Of a stretch of 34,894 nt of DNA, positions 1-12,032 are shown one piece after another. The stretch is from Ophioceras dolichostomum (lineage: Eukaryota > Ascomycota > Sordariomycetes > Magnaporthales > Ophioceraceae). Where the stretch lies: contig PYST01000379.1 in NCBI GenBank assembly GCA_003049485.1, forward strand, positions 1 to 34,894, read 5' to 3'. The notes beneath the pieces were generated by a model. The model was not told where the DNA came from. It ran no database searches and saw only the letters and a program-made list of their open reading frames with translations. Positions within the stretch are counted from its first letter, which is position 1, and the number at the start of each line of letters is the position of its first letter. The position numbers and the translations under genes are program-made.

Positions 1-2390
1 CAATGTTAGGTTTTTTGGTGGATTTGGGTGGAAGTCACTAAGAAAAGTGGGACCGTCCCATGAATGTGGAGAGGGGAGAGTTGTTGAGAACCGGTCTATT
101 GGTTGGCTGTAAGTGGTATGGATATGTGTCAGCCCCTTGATTGTTGGCATGGCACCATGCACGTCAGGATCGGATGTATTGTCGATGACAAGTCCGGCGG
201 CTGGCAAGCAACGTCTTTCAGGGATGAGCTTGCTGGCGATGGAGGTGGTGACTACTCACGTGTCCAATGAGGCTCGTCATGAACAGCATCTCGATCGATG
301 AACTTATCAGATATGTGCCAGGCGGGAAGTAGACGGTGCGGTACATCGTCGAGGTCGACGTGCACGTCCTCCAGATGCACCGCGTCTGCCGCCGGATGCA
401 GTCGTCGATCTTCTTGGTGTCGTCGCTCTTGCCATCGCCTACCGCGCCGCAGTCTGTTTTCACGTTCAAGAAGACCTTGTCTCCCGACGTAGGAAGGGGG
501 TGTCAGCGAGAGAGTGTGTCGACGTTTGCGTCGCTGTCGTGACGGGGAGGTTCTGGTACTCACCTTGTAGCCTGCCGGGTCTGGACTAAAGGGGCTGGTC
601 CCGTGCTGCAAATCATTGAGCCAGAACGCCGTCTCTCGCTTGGTCAAGTTGGACGGCTGCTCCCACGTGTATTCGAGGTGGCCGTACTGCGCGTCGTACT
701 CAGCCATGATGGCCGCAGCTTCTCGCACCGTGCTGTTGATCGGCATATAGTCCTGCTCCGTCGGCAGCGCCACCGAGTTGTCGAAGGACAGAAACTCGGC
801 CCCCAGGATCGACGGGTTCTTGCCCCGCACCCGAGGGTGCGCCAGCCGCCGGGCGCTGGAGGCTCTGATCTCTGGAGAGACAGCCTGGATCACCGACTGG
901 GCAGCTAGGACCTGCGCGCCTGAGACGGCCCGGCTGCCTAGGCGGAAGCCTTGCCGAGCATGGATGTACCCCCGGTGTGTGGGGAGATGCCGTCGCCACA
1001 TCTGTGGCCGCTTTGCGCCTCCTGCCCCAACGCTCGGCACGTCCCAGGTGGTGCGGTTGGCAGAGGCGTCAGCCGCGTCTATTGGCGTGGTGGCGAAGTT
1101 TCCCTCGAACGGCGCTTTCGGGCGTGCTGGCAGCCCCTGGAGAAAGGGAGGCGGGGTAGGCTGCGCGACGGATCTCTTGCTTTCGTAGTGTTTCGTGTTT
1201 CCCTCCTCGTCGATGATCCATCCACCCCTGCTCGGCGCCGCGGCCCATGTAGTTGTAGAGAGGTAAAAGGCACCGGCCCAGTCGGTAGTGAAAGGTGTCT
1301 CTCCCTTCAGTTTTCGCCCTGGGATCTGTGGGACGTGATGAATCTTTTCCAGAATATTGGGCACCAGAGAAAGCAACCTGCCCTGCCAGTCCTGCTCCGA
1401 GGGGTTATTTCCCGGTTGAAGGCCAAGGAGCGACAGCGCCCTTGCTGAGCCGACGCAGGACACGGACTGTGGAGCGCAAATCACTGCCGCGTCGATGGCG
1501 CCGGGCTGGCCGAAGACAGGTTTTGAAGACGACTGGTCTTTCGGCACGCCTCTCCCGCCTTGGATCCATCTGTGTGTGCGTGTGCAGAGGCAAGGGGCGG
1601 GCGGGAATAGATCTCAGTAAGCGTTACCCTAGATATCAAGGCTAAAGGCCTGGTGTCTCTAAGCAGAAGCTGGGATGTGGGAGACGATGACTCACGAAGC
1701 CGAGGGGTACTCGTCGCACGTAAATAGCAGGCTACTCTGCATGGTGTCCTTGCCCGTTTGTGGATCCCTGAGTCCCCTGATGAACTTACCGCGGTCGTCC
1801 TTCTTGGGAAGTGGGGGTGATACGCCGTCGAAAGTGTCTGGGGGCAGGTCAGGCATTCTCAAGCTGCGGACGAGGTTCAGCCCCATGCTCTTAGAGTCTG
1901 CCGTGCATTTCCCCGGATACCCGGCGTCTTTGTACAAGTTGCTTCCCTTCCGTTGGCAGGTCGCATCACGACGACGGTCTTTCCGGGTCGTGTTGCTGTC
2001 ATAGACCATTTCGACCTTGGAGCTGCTCCATCCGTGGGTCAGCGGGTTCTTGTTCTGGTAGTTCTCGATGTTCCTGCAGATGAATGGCATCCAGTGGCAG
2101 TTGTATACGACGGTGGGAATGCTCCGCTTGCTGATCGTAGTTGTGGCGGTGATGGTCTTGCCCGCTGTGCTGGGGTCGGTGGTCGTGAACGCCAGGGGAC
2201 CGGCCGGCGGGGGATCGGAGAAGACGCGGACATAAGTTCCAGTCGTACCGCCGGTAGGGTAGTAGCGCTTCTCACTGCTGATCACCGTTGTCGACTGCCA
2301 CTGGCCAGCAACGAGTGTGATGCTCATGAGAGCCCACACCAACGTAGTACTACAGGTCGGCATCTTGGCTCTCGTAGGTGGCGTGGGCAT
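1..2390 (-). CDS. Secreted NucA/NucB-like and GH55/pectate-lyase-fold protein, 5' part (runs off left edge)
   Basis: Predicted exons 2390..1696, 1569..564 and 475..260, with in-frame GT-AG introns of 126 and 88 nt. The second ATG (2363) starts a clear signal peptide ending near LVAG. The join at 1696/1569 restores CDEYPSASWIQGG; CDEYP followed by GG recalls the NucA/NucB deoxyribonuclease family often found in fungal secreted proteins. From about residue 540 the sequence reads FWLNDLQHGTSPFSPDP, then VFLNVKTDCGAVGDGKSDDT and YFPPGTYLISSSIE. These are typical of the first beta-helix of GH55 glucan 1,3-beta-glucosidases (pectate-lyase superfamily 3). After GH (position 260) a good GTGAGT donor follows, but no acceptor continues the frame. 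The family-like string GAMPTIKG (minus strand, near 130-155) lies in a different phase, so there is a frameshift, an unrecognised splice or decay here. The role, beta-1,3-glucan or other polysaccharide attack outside the cell, is inferred. GH55-like part fairly sure, NucA/NucB part moderate. Confidence 0.6.
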
Positions 2391-3786
2391 TCAAGCAAGA
2401 ACTTTGAGTCGAGCGTCCGATGAGGTGCTGGTTGGACGTGTGGCACTAGCTAAGTAGGTACCTAGTAGCTATGCAATAAGGGTTCAGGGGTAGAGCGTGT
2501 GTGGACAGCTGCGGCGAGTACCTAGCCAGGTAGACACTTCTCAGCAGCGCATAACCGACTCGTCTAGACATGCTCAGTTGCTTGACATTTTATACACTGA
2601 GCTGCCTGCCTGGCCAACTCACGGACGTTGAGTTGTCTCATCGGTATCCAAAAGCTTCATCATGTCTTCAGGGATGCCTCAGACGCGCGCACCACAGTTT
2701 GGCTCAGCGGGCGGTGATTCTCACCGCCGACATACACGGATCGCATTTGGACGAGATGACTGATCCAGTCATAAGATTCACGAATGCTCGCGGGGGAAAC
2801 AATGGGCGAAGCGCCCGGGCTCTGGCGAGTTTCATTGGCTCGCCAATTTAGCCTTGTCGGGTTAATGTCCCACAATTGGCGGGTATGCAGGGTTGAGGAG
2901 ATCACGATGCGCGGATAATTTAGACGGGCTCGCCGGCCGGTCCGGCACTCAAAATCGCCGACCAACGACCGTCTACAAATGGCTCCAGCACCGAGGCCAT
3001 CACGGCCACCGAGGCGAGCCGCGTGGAAGGCAAATCCGTCTTAATTGACCCGTGATTCGCAGATGCCAACGGACACGGCTTAGCTGCCAACAACACGGGT
3101 TGATATAGTCCGCGCAACACGATCGTACTGACGTCTCGACATGTTCCCGCGAGAGCACCATGACATGACCGCAACTCCGGTGTAGTGCCGACCGCAAATC
3201 CGCGGTTCTATGAAGCCTTGTGCCACCAAGAAATTTGCCATCACTACTGTACCTAGGCATGTAGGTGGTTGCTATTTTCGTGGCCTGTGAGACACACCGA
3301 GTTGTTTATTTCTGCCATGCTGCCTTGGAATAGGCAATCTCGTCATGGAGTCGGCCATCACTAATCTGGTTCCGTCAATTAAAAATGTGTCGTTGGTGCT
3401 AGGGTAAATCAATGCTGCGCCGCCGGTGGAAGTCGATGATCGAGGAGTCCCAAAGTTGCCGACCGTTGTGGCTCTTGCGGGCTCTGCAAGAGTAGAGGGG
3501 GGAAGTAAAAGGGGAAAGGGAGGGGCCGCAAGTGAGAGGCACTTTCTGTCACGGATACGAGGTCGGCGAGCTCAGAGAGCATCAGCCGAGGTGCCCTCCC
3601 ATAAATACTACTAGTACTAACCTACTACCTACCGAGGAACAGAGAGCCCGGCCAGTCGTGGCTCGGTTGTGTGCGAGTGTTCTCTACATCTTAATAATAG
3701 GGCCTCTGCGACACATGCAACAAAGTAAGCTCTCAGCCACTCACGCCCTTGAGATACTCAAGCACCCCGCGTTCTGTCTGCCTTCA
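2391..3786. other. Intergenic region, divergent promoters
   Basis: This stretch separates the divergent GH55-like gene and the small secreted protein gene. No open frame here has a recognisable product. A TATA-like CATAAATA lies near 3600, about 190 bases before the secreted protein's ATG, followed by a run of CTACTA/CTACC repeats. Nothing else could be supported. Confidence 0.5.
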
Positions 3787-4461
3787 ATGTCAGAGATGTC
3801 CCCAATGGCTCGACCTCTTCTTTTACTCGCCTCAATCTTCTGGCCACCGCTGGGTGCCTCTTATCCGCTCGTCCAGCGGACGGTTCAGGCATGCTATGCC
3901 TCGGAGACCGCGGCACGCAACTGCTACAGCTTGGCCAACGGAGGTACGCCTCAGCGACTGCCAGTGGCCGACATCCGAGCTGCTGCCACCTATCTCCGCG
4001 ACTACGGCCGTCGCACCCCGGGTCAGCCCAACTTCCTCAGCATGTCAGCATCGGAGGGCTCGGACTGCGCCGAGGTACGTAACAGCAACGTCGCCGAACA
4101 CTGACCGTTATGTGCCCCCTGTGACTACCAGTAATCTAGTATGCCTACTGATATCAACCTCTACCCCTATCCCTTACCGAAGTGGTCACTCTACTCCACT
4201 GGGGCCGTCTTGGTCCTCGCCAAGCATATCGACCCATCCAAGTCGACGTCGGTGCTGTTCGAAGACATCGCAACGACCATCGACGGGGGCGAAAACGCCA
4301 CAGCCGCAGATGCAGCCAAGGCGCTGCTCGGGTGCGGGCGCGATGGGGGTTCACTCGGGGTTGTGGTCAACGCGACGAACCCTAGCTACCACGATGAAGA
4401 CTATGAGGTCCTCGGATATAGCTCGGATGGCATCATCATCAAGCTTGTCCACGCGCCCTGA
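3787..4461 (+). CDS. Small secreted cysteine-containing protein, unknown function
   Basis: Two exons, 3787..4074 and 4183..4461, are separated by a 108-nt intron (GAG|GTACGT ... CGAAG|TGG, phase 0), giving 188 residues. ATGs at 3787, 3796 and 3805 are in frame. The third (MARPLLLLASIFWPPLGA) best fits a signal peptide start, giving 182 residues and predicted secretion. The mature part holds four cysteines, in QACYA, RNCYS, SDCAE and LLGCGR, enough for two disulfides. A conserved-looking core reads LVLAKHIDPSKSTSVLFEDI and IDGGENAT, and the chain ends GIIIKLVHAP. I recall similar hypothetical secreted proteins in plant-associated fungi but cannot name a family. It is convergent with the F-box-like gene (466 bases between stops). 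An effector or surface role is possible but unproven. Confidence 0.75.
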
Positions 4462-4927
4462 ATTTATCACAGCCCCGGGGCTTGGGGGGGGGAGGGAGAT
4501 GGCCCCTTCTCCATACTCATTCAGTGCACCACGCTGCCATACTCGGTTCAGCCTGTGCTCGGACGGCGGAGAGCACTGCACTATTACTAGAGTAGTGTAC
4601 CATGAAATGCAATGCTACTAGTATCCTAGTTTCGTCACTTCCATAGCTAAACGTTCGCGAACTACTACTTGATCTAGGCCTTTGCAGGCTATCGCTCATC
4701 TCGAAATTCCCTCATGATATGATTATTCCAGAGTCAAGTTTCGTCGCCTGACGAGTCGTGGTGATAGTAGTGCCCTTCACGCCCAGCTGAGATGGAGTAG
4801 TATTTGGAGGCCTTTAATTAGCACTAGAAGTAGCAAGGTAGAAAGTGGACGCAGTAGGCACGAGCACGGGACATATAATTACGGACGTACACAGTATATT
4901 GATATTCGCTACGGACCAAGAGGCGTT
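4462..4927. other. Intergenic region between convergent genes
   Basis: This is a 3' flank shared by two convergent genes. It is relatively rich in A/T, with several TACTAGTA-like words. No gene or repeat could be supported. Confidence 0.5.
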
Positions 4928-6882
4928 TTAAGGATAGTTCGTGAGGAAGCCATTAGTTGCACCTGGCCCGTGATAGAGTTCCACTCGGGAGGTATCATGC
5001 TCGTCGAGGGCCTCGAGGCGGTCCACTGCTCGTGTGCCGCCATCGTCCCCGGGGAGCTGCCTCCAAACCCGCCAAGCCAGACCGCCGTATTTGATGTGTC
5101 GGAGGCGAGGTGCCAGGCCCGCTAGCCGAAGCGCCGCCGCCGGTGTCTGCCCCTCGGTCGTCGTCTCTCCTGCCATCTGTCCCCTGTTGACTTCCAGCTG
5201 CGTCAGCCGGTCTAGCCTAGAAACTATATCGGCTAGTAGATCCTCAGCCTGAGTCCCAACGTCGGGCTCCGGCATGTTGATTTTCAGTCCCTCGAGCGTC
5301 TCCCACTGCGCAGCTGTCTCGGCCACGGCTGCCTCCCTGTCTGCCTCGCTCTCGAAGTAGAAACTGCTCTCGCTGTTTGTTTCACTGGCTCGCTTAGACG
5401 CGTTGGCCAGCTTCTCCGACGCCCACGCCAAGTCTGCTACTAGCATCCGGAACGCCAGGGGCAGGTTGGGGAGCTTCGAGTTGGGCTTGTACAGCTCGTA
5501 GAAAGGTACGATCTCGTCATCGCCGCGCTGCCCGAATTCGAGTTCTTGGAATGACAGTGCCAGATTCTCCGCAGCGCCTCGCGTGAAGGCCTCGCCGAGG
5601 TATTCGACCACCTCTGGCGACAGCTCGTATGCAGTGAGCCGTCTGAGGTTAGGTGTGGTTACCGCGGAGAAAGTCCACCACGCCATCCCGGAGAAACCGT
5701 CTTCGGCGAACATGTAGATCACAAAGTCGTCACCGAAGTAGTCCTCGTTTTGCACATACACCTCCTCTAAAACGTCGAGCCGAGTCAGCTTGTGGAGATA
5801 TGACGCAGTGTACTGGTAGCGCCCTGGGAAGTTGTCGTCCTGGTGGAAGACTGAGCCCCGATGCTCATTCGGGTCGGTGTCTGGCAAGAGAATGACCCCG
5901 AGGCCCATGTAGAGGCGGCGGAGGGCGAGCGGCGCTGCGCCTGAGGCACCGTACGCGTCGCACAGGGAACGGAAGAAGTTGTAGATCGGGTCCCGATCCG
6001 TCGCCATGACGATTTCATCCATACCCTGCTTAGAGATGGAAAGCGACAGACCCTCGAGGCCTGGCGACTCTCCTAGGCATGCGGCGATGTCCGCTTTCCA
6101 GCGTTCAAGCCGAGGGCCGAGGTTGAAAAGCGCAAGGGAGGTGAGGCCCCGAAACGCGGGCAGGTATGGGCGCAGCGTCCCCAAAGGCGGGCGGTATCCG
6201 CCTTCAAAGTTTGGGTCCCACTCCCCTTCATGTCTACCCTTGACCTCGTCCAGCCAGGGAATCGCGTTAAGGGCAAGCGCCGACAGGGAGGGACAGGATG
6301 TCTGGATTGCGAAGAGAGTGTCGCGTTCGGGCTGAGCGCCCCCAAGCAATCTGAGACCGCGCTGAATTGATTAGCGGCGAACACCATGACGTTGCTCACC
6401 GATGAGTACCCAATGAAGCGGGATTCAAAACACAACTTGACATACACCAGGGCGCGCAGGAAGGTCATGCGCGGTGTGAGCTCTTGCAATATTTGTTCGA
6501 GATGATCTTGACTGTGGGGCACACGGCACACCACTTGTCTGATGAGACCAATGCTGGGGTTGTACCGAGCGATGTCCATGTCGAAATAGCTGTGGAGTAT
6601 AGACTGGATGACGAAGGTCTCGTAGAGAGCAGGGGTACATGCGTCCTTGAAGGCCTTGCTCACGAGGCAAAGGTTGTAACGCTTGCGCCATGGTACCTAG
6701 AAAATGGCCGCCAAGGCGAAAGTAGGCGGGTGCGTCAGAACAACGCCTCGGAAGAGCAAGACTTTGGGCATCATCAGCCCGTGACAGCTTGATGGACTTA
6801 CGTGGAAGGCGATCTCCCGCAGGATCACGTCCGTCGCCGCGACGCGAGGCCCTGCCGTGCCAGGAAGCAGAGCCGCTGACAT
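4928..6882 (-). CDS. F-box-like / leucine-rich hypothetical protein
   Basis: Predicted exons are 6882..6802, 6696..6400 and 6361..4928, giving 603 residues. The first intron (105 nt, GTAAGT...CTAG) joins DVILREIAFH to VPWRKRYNLCLVSKAFKDAC, which resembles the degenerate N-terminal F-box of fungal proteins (an L/I-E-I helix, then R.NLCLVSKAF). The long third exon has leucine-rich stretches typical of LRR-like C-terminal parts of such proteins (SLSALALNAIPW, RGLTSLALFNLGP, LTRLDVLEEVYV). The reading frame requires removal of only 38 bases (6399..6362), which have GTGAGC, a GCTAATC branch site and TTCAG. This is either an exceptionally short intron or a one-base frameshift. If it is an F-box protein, it would link a substrate to an SCF ubiquitin ligase; the substrate is unknown. 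It lies in tandem behind the amidase gene. Confidence 0.65.
6362..6399 (-). other. 38-nt mini-intron candidate in the F-box-like gene
   Basis: On the minus strand the segment begins GTGAGC, contains GCTAATC nine bases before the end, and ends TTCAG. Its removal joins the frame of FIGYSS to RGLRLLGGAQPERD. Without removal the upstream frame reads into a poor sequence. It is shorter than the usual fungal minimum of about 45-50 nt. Confidence 0.5.
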
Positions 6883-7477
6883 TTCCAGGAGCGATGTCGA
6901 TGACTGGGAGCGACGAGCTTGGGGGATTGTCTTGGATTGTTTCCGAGGAGAAGAAGAAACAGAACGTAAAGTTAATCGAGCTGCTCAATTTTGTGCAGTG
7001 GACGCGTCCAGTGTGGTGGATTTAGCCTAAACACGTTGTGTCGTTGGCAGCAGGTTGGCTGTTGCCTGTCCGTGACTGGCATTCCGGTTGTGTGTTTGCC
7101 ACCTTGGATCCCGACTTCGTCCAAAATTCCACACCGAAAGATCACGACCCGCCACGGACAGGTGCCATAAACACGTGACTGGCACAATTCGCTCGACATG
7201 GAGCGGGCAGTAAGTGCAACGGGGTAGGATTAAAGTATGTCTATCTGTGTTTGCTTGGGCGAATACTGATTCGATGGATGATAATTCTGCGCGTTTTTAG
7301 TTTCTGGTTTTTTTCGGTTTCATCCAAGAAATGAAATGCCAAATATTCCTTCCATTCTATACCTCCCTTCTGGTTTATCCCGTCGGTGCCCCAGGTAGTT
7401 GCAAGTTTGGTTTCTTAGACAAGGTCCTCCATAGACCGCAGAAGCTCCTCCTCCATATCACTCAGCTGAACAGCATA
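6883..7477. other. Intergenic region between tandem genes
   Basis: This holds the promoter of the F-box-like gene and the 3' flank of the amidase gene. A T-rich tract lies near 7296-7320. No gene is apparent. Confidence 0.5.
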
Positions 7478-9547
7478 CTAACGCTGTCTGGCCATGCCGA
7501 TGACATCCTGCCAGATGGGCGGGCGGCAGCGCACATCCTCGCCCAGCTCCTCCGCGTCGAGCCCAAAACGCAAAAGATCCTCCTCGCCAGCCCACTCCGC
7601 CATGGCCATCAGGCCGATGGGCACCTTGCCCGCGACGTCGCCACCGGGCTCGACGGGAGCGCCGGCGGCGATTCCACCCTTAGGGCCTCCCGCAGGCGCC
7701 ACGAAGCCGGCGGGCACGGTGATGGCCGGCAGGCCGCAGAAGTTGGCCATCCAGACGTACATCATGCTCTGCAGCGTCGTGTCTCCGTCGTTGAGCCCGT
7801 GTTTTAGCTCGCCGGCGGGGAACCGCACGGGCCAGCCGGGACAGCCTGTCGTGGGCGTGAGGATCAGCATGCCAGGGTGGGCGCGGAACAGGTACGCCAG
7901 GTGGTTGACGAGCAGGCGGCGCAGCTTGTGGGCGAGCAGCAGGTCTGTCGCGGGCGTGGTGCGGCCCAGCGCGAGGAGCACGCGGTTCGCGGCTGTGAGG
8001 TTGCGTGTGAGGGGTAGCAGGGTGGCGCCGTCGGCGAGGACGACGAGCGCGTGGGCGATCTGCCCTTCATTAAGGAAGGGGATGTCGATCGGCACGATGC
8101 GGTAGCCGCGCTGCTCGACGAGGCGCTGGATCATACCGCGGCAGAGGAGTTGCACGCCGGGGGCAGCGCGGGAGAACCAGGCCTCGGAAACTCCTAAGAG
8201 CTTGGTTGATGAGGAAGCTAGGAGGGCTGGGCCGGGGCGGAGGGGAGGGAAGAGCGACGTAGGGTGCGGCTGGCCGACGACGGAGTAGACGGCTGCCAGG
8301 GAGCGGATGTCGCCGGCAATGGGGCCAAGGACTGCGCACGTGCTGCAGTGGTTCTGCGACGGGCGGAACGAGAGGCGGCCGTGGGTGGGCTTGAGGCCGA
8401 AAACACCGCAGAGCGATGATGGGATGCGGATGCTGCCTCCACCATCACTGCCCATCGTGAAGGGGACGAGGCCAGCGCTGACGGCGTATGCGCTGCCTGA
8501 TGAGCTCCCGCCCGTGTAATAGGAGGGATTGTGGGGGTTGGGAGGTGTGCCAAAAACGGGATTGTTGCCCGTTGTGTCGAGTCCGAACTCGTGCATCGAA
8601 AGCTTGCCGAGGACCACGCACCCAGCCTCCTCAAGCTTGCGCACACACCAGAACGTCCCGGAACCATCCTCCGTCAATGTCCCCGTGTAATCATTCAGCG
8701 ACCCGTGGCAGGTGACGTAGCCATCGATATCGTACTCGTCCTTGACTGCCGTGGGGACGCCGTCCAGGGGGCCGAGGGAACGCTTCTCGCGGTAGCGTTG
8801 CGTCGACGCCTCGGCCGCCCGCAGCACGAGGTCAACCTTGACGTCGAACCAGCCCAGGTGGTGTGAGCCCTTCGGCGTGATGTCCCTGCGGATCAGAGGC
8901 AGGATGGTCTGCGCCACGTCCAAGGGCGTCAACTCGCCAGAGAGGTACATGGCCCGGTAGTCGGCTACCGAGTAATAGCGGGCGGCGGGGTAATTGGGCG
9001 CCGCCGTCTGCGGGCTGAACTCCTTCTCCTCTTCGTCGTCTTCTTCAGACTCGGCCTCCAGGCCAGGGACGGCAGTGGAGCCAGACTCGGAACCCGCGGG
9101 GTCCGCACACGGCACAAAAGTCGGCTCATACAGCGGCTCGTACTCAGCGATGAGCGCGATAATCGGTCGTAACCCACCAAAGCCTGCGTTCCGCCAGGCG
9201 TACTCACGGAGGAAGCGGAACCACTCCATCCTGATGCACTGCGTCAGTCTCCCGTGCTCTTTTATCGACGCGTTGCGAATCCCGGATATTCCGGTGGTGA
9301 CCACCGCTCCGTCTTGGCATCAAGGGATAGTGACCTACAGGAATGCAGCCACGACCAACACCCAGCCATGCAGGATTGGGTTGGACTTCCGGCGGGCTTC
9401 ATACTTGGTGACTGGCCTGCAGACATCATCGGCGTCAGCACGCTGCGGATAGAATCGAGGGCGAGGCTGCTGTCATACACACCCTTGAATGGGGTCTGGG
9501 TAGGTTAAAAACCTCCGCCTTGGGCGCAAACGCGACTCGTTGTCCAT
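7478..9547 (-). CDS. Amidase-signature family hydrolase
   Basis: Three predicted exons, 9547..9483, 9416..9339 and 9230..7478, give 631 residues. Introns are 66 nt (GTGTGT...GCAG) and 108 nt (GTAGGT...TCAG), both phase 2. The first exons were recovered from the family pattern: FLTYPDPIQG joins to PVTKYEARRKSNPILHGW and then to MEWFRFLREYAWRNAGFG, the usual N-terminus of fungal members. The enzyme signature is complete. Lys about 211 is in GVPTAVKDEYD, the serine-rich loop is GGSSSGSAYAVSAG, and the nucleophile Ser about 314 lies in GSDGGGSIRIP, so the Ser-cisSer-Lys triad is intact. An acidic stretch (ESEEDDEEEKE) precedes the catalytic domain. No signal peptide is seen, so it is probably intracellular. 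The family hydrolyses amides (acetamide, indoleacetamide, other small amides); the substrate cannot be told from sequence. Confidence 0.88.
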
Positions 9548-12032
9548 GTTGATTGATATGGCCTGACTTCAGCAGACAGAAGCAAGGAGAGACTCGTTGC
9601 AGGAAATCAATGACGAGCGGCGGCCAATGGGATGGCCCTGAAGACGGCGGAATGCCCGACGTATATGTACTAATTATACCCAAGGTCTCACCAGGAGAGA
9701 TGTTTACTTCCTTTGATGGAAAAAAGATGTGGCGACAAAATGAGGTCGAACAATGAGGGACGGGATTGTAGGTGCTTGGTTTGTTGAGGGTCAACTTCTT
9801 CCAGCGTCTGGTGCCTGTTTCGACAGGGCACAGTGCTGTTACAGCGTCGCCAGTTCCCCACTGAAAATTCCGTGGGGGCCTATCCAGGGGCTGGGCTCAA
9901 GCTTGGTGGGCTGTTGGCCCGTGCGGGTCTCGGGCGATCTTGCGTTCCGGACCCTCAAGCTGGCCTTTCTTTATGACGTTTCTCTGTGGGTTGACACTTC
10001 TAGGCAGAGTGAAAATGTGGTTTGTTGAGGAGTAATGCTTGACGTAGCTCCTGCCGCGTCTCTTTTTACTAGGCCTTGCTCCGATGTCCGCAGTACGCGG
10101 TACGCACTTTCGCCAGGCGCGAGCGACGACGCGGACAACGACACAAGAAGCAAACAGAGTCACAGCCGAGGCGCAGTTTGGGGGATCGCGTGAGGGGTTG
10201 GGGGGAGGGAGTAAAAGGCGCGTGGCTTGTTGGAAGTCCATTCCAGAACAGGACAGGAATACGAGAACAGGAAAACATGCGGGAAATAACAAGAGTAGGA
10301 GGAAAGAAGCCGAGGGCGACAGACATGTGCGAAGTCGTGGCCTCTTGGCGCCAACCAAGCGATGGTGACGAGGGCGGTGTGGGAGCTGCAGGTACCAGAA
10401 CGCTGGCGCATCCAATCACGTTTTCGAGTTATTTTCGTGCAGGTGCATGAACAACGGAAAGCTCTTGGATCATGACACGCATTCGCATTCGAGGCCTGCG
10501 ACCACTTTTCTCTCAACTCTATTCCGTATTCATCATCGACTATCGAAGCTCTGCCTCGGGAGGTGCTTGCCGGAGGTCTCCCCTCCCTGCCCGCTGAGAC
10601 GGCCCCAATATTCTCCATTCGACGCCAGCGACCCACCAAGTCCTCCCGTCAACATGACCCGTGCAGTCCACCCCCCGTCAAGGGGTTTGGTGCTTACATG
10701 CTAAATCCTCCCATCCCCAAACAAAGGTCAACCGTATGTCACTCTCCTCTGTTATCTTTCCCATCAGAATCTCCTCGGGTAGATACACCTTTTACTTCTG
10801 TACCTAAAGACGGCCCGAACAACCGGCCGACGGCTGATGCTGCGCCGATACCGCACTTCAACGGACGCTTGCGCAGGCATCACAGTGGTGGTTGACAAGT
10901 TCGTCTAAGTGCAGCGTCAAGACCTGGCTGCCTTCCTGGAGGCTAGTCGCAGGAATTTTGCGCTGGTTCTGACTGCCCTACTCGGCGCCGTGTTCTGGTT
11001 CTGGAATTTGGTGACACTGCCCGTCGGGGATCTGATCACGTTGGCCCATGATCGAGGTCTGGAACGACCGAGATCAAAACGACCGAGATCCGTCAGTCAC
11101 TCATCGTGAACCCAGTGGCTAATTCAGAACAACATCCGCCGTGACATGAGGCCGTTACGGTGAAGCCGAGAAGCCAGAGACGACTTTGATGACTCAAAGG
11201 AGGGACACCCAATATGCCATCGGAAAACGGCAGAATAGGTTCTTCCAACTAACTCTCTTCTCGGTAAGGGGGAGGGCCCGTACGAGGCGGATAACAAGAT
11301 ACAAGGCGGATAACAAGATACTACAAGGCGGATAACAAGATACAAGACCGTCTGCACCCATGCTTTCCTCCCCATCTCGACCAGCCACATCCTCAACCTA
11401 TCCTCAACCTTCCTGAACACCTCCCCATCAATTCATGCCTACCTGCCATCGCCTCCCCAACTTCTCGTCCCTCGCCAGATCGACCACCTCATGGTCGAGT
11501 GTCAGGACTATACCATAGGCCAACGCAACGGGGTACTGGTAACATTCCAGGAACGTCTCGTGCTGTGTATATTACGGAGGTAACGGCGTCCAACGACGTT
11601 GTTATTAACCAGAACGTAGCCCATGCGCACTACTATAAGCTATAATAACAGGGCACTCAGGACCGTCTTGTAGCTTTCGATTTCATATTCTTTCAAAATA
11701 GGCATAACTTATAGGTAAATATATCATCTGATAGTATGTACTAGTAACAACAGCAACAGAAAGGGTCAACCAAACGTGTGAGCAGAGAGTCCTGCTTCAT
11801 TTATTACGAGCTGAGCACGGCATAAGCACTATTGAGACGCGCACGGAGCATACGACCCAGCAGTATAGATTTGTATATAAATAGGCAGGGAGCTTCCCTC
11901 CTCTCTAGCGGAGAGCTTCAGCTCTCCAATACAATGCTCGTTCCACCTTCGGCCTCTCAGTACTACGCGCGATATCATCTATCACCCAAGCCTCCCTCTC
12001 AGGTATTTCCATATCCATCCTCCCCCCTCACA
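9548..12032. other. Gene-poor stretch
   Basis: This 2.5 kb region has only short open frames on both strands, none with a recognisable domain. The right part (11570-11830) is A/T-rich, and a short tandem repeat lies at 11285-11344. A frame at 10909-11109 contains a hydrophobic run (FALVLTALLGAVFWFWNLV) but begins at GTG and has no supporting context, so it is not called. Part may be decayed mobile DNA, but no terminal repeats or transposase remains were seen. Confidence 0.5.
11285..11344 (+). repeat. Three-copy short tandem repeat
   Basis: The 17-base unit AGGCGGATAACAAGATA starts at 11285, 11304 and 11326, with spacings of 19 and 22 bases. The copies are identical over the unit, so the duplication is recent or maintained. 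No function is apparent. Confidence 0.85.

Noticed and set aside
10563..10895. Open frame of 110 codons, plus strand
   Set aside because: Composition is low-complexity Pro/Ser with no domain, and possible splice sites gave no better product.
10909..11109. Short frame with one hydrophobic helix
   Set aside because: It begins at GTG, has no upstream exon with convincing splice sites and no recognised family.
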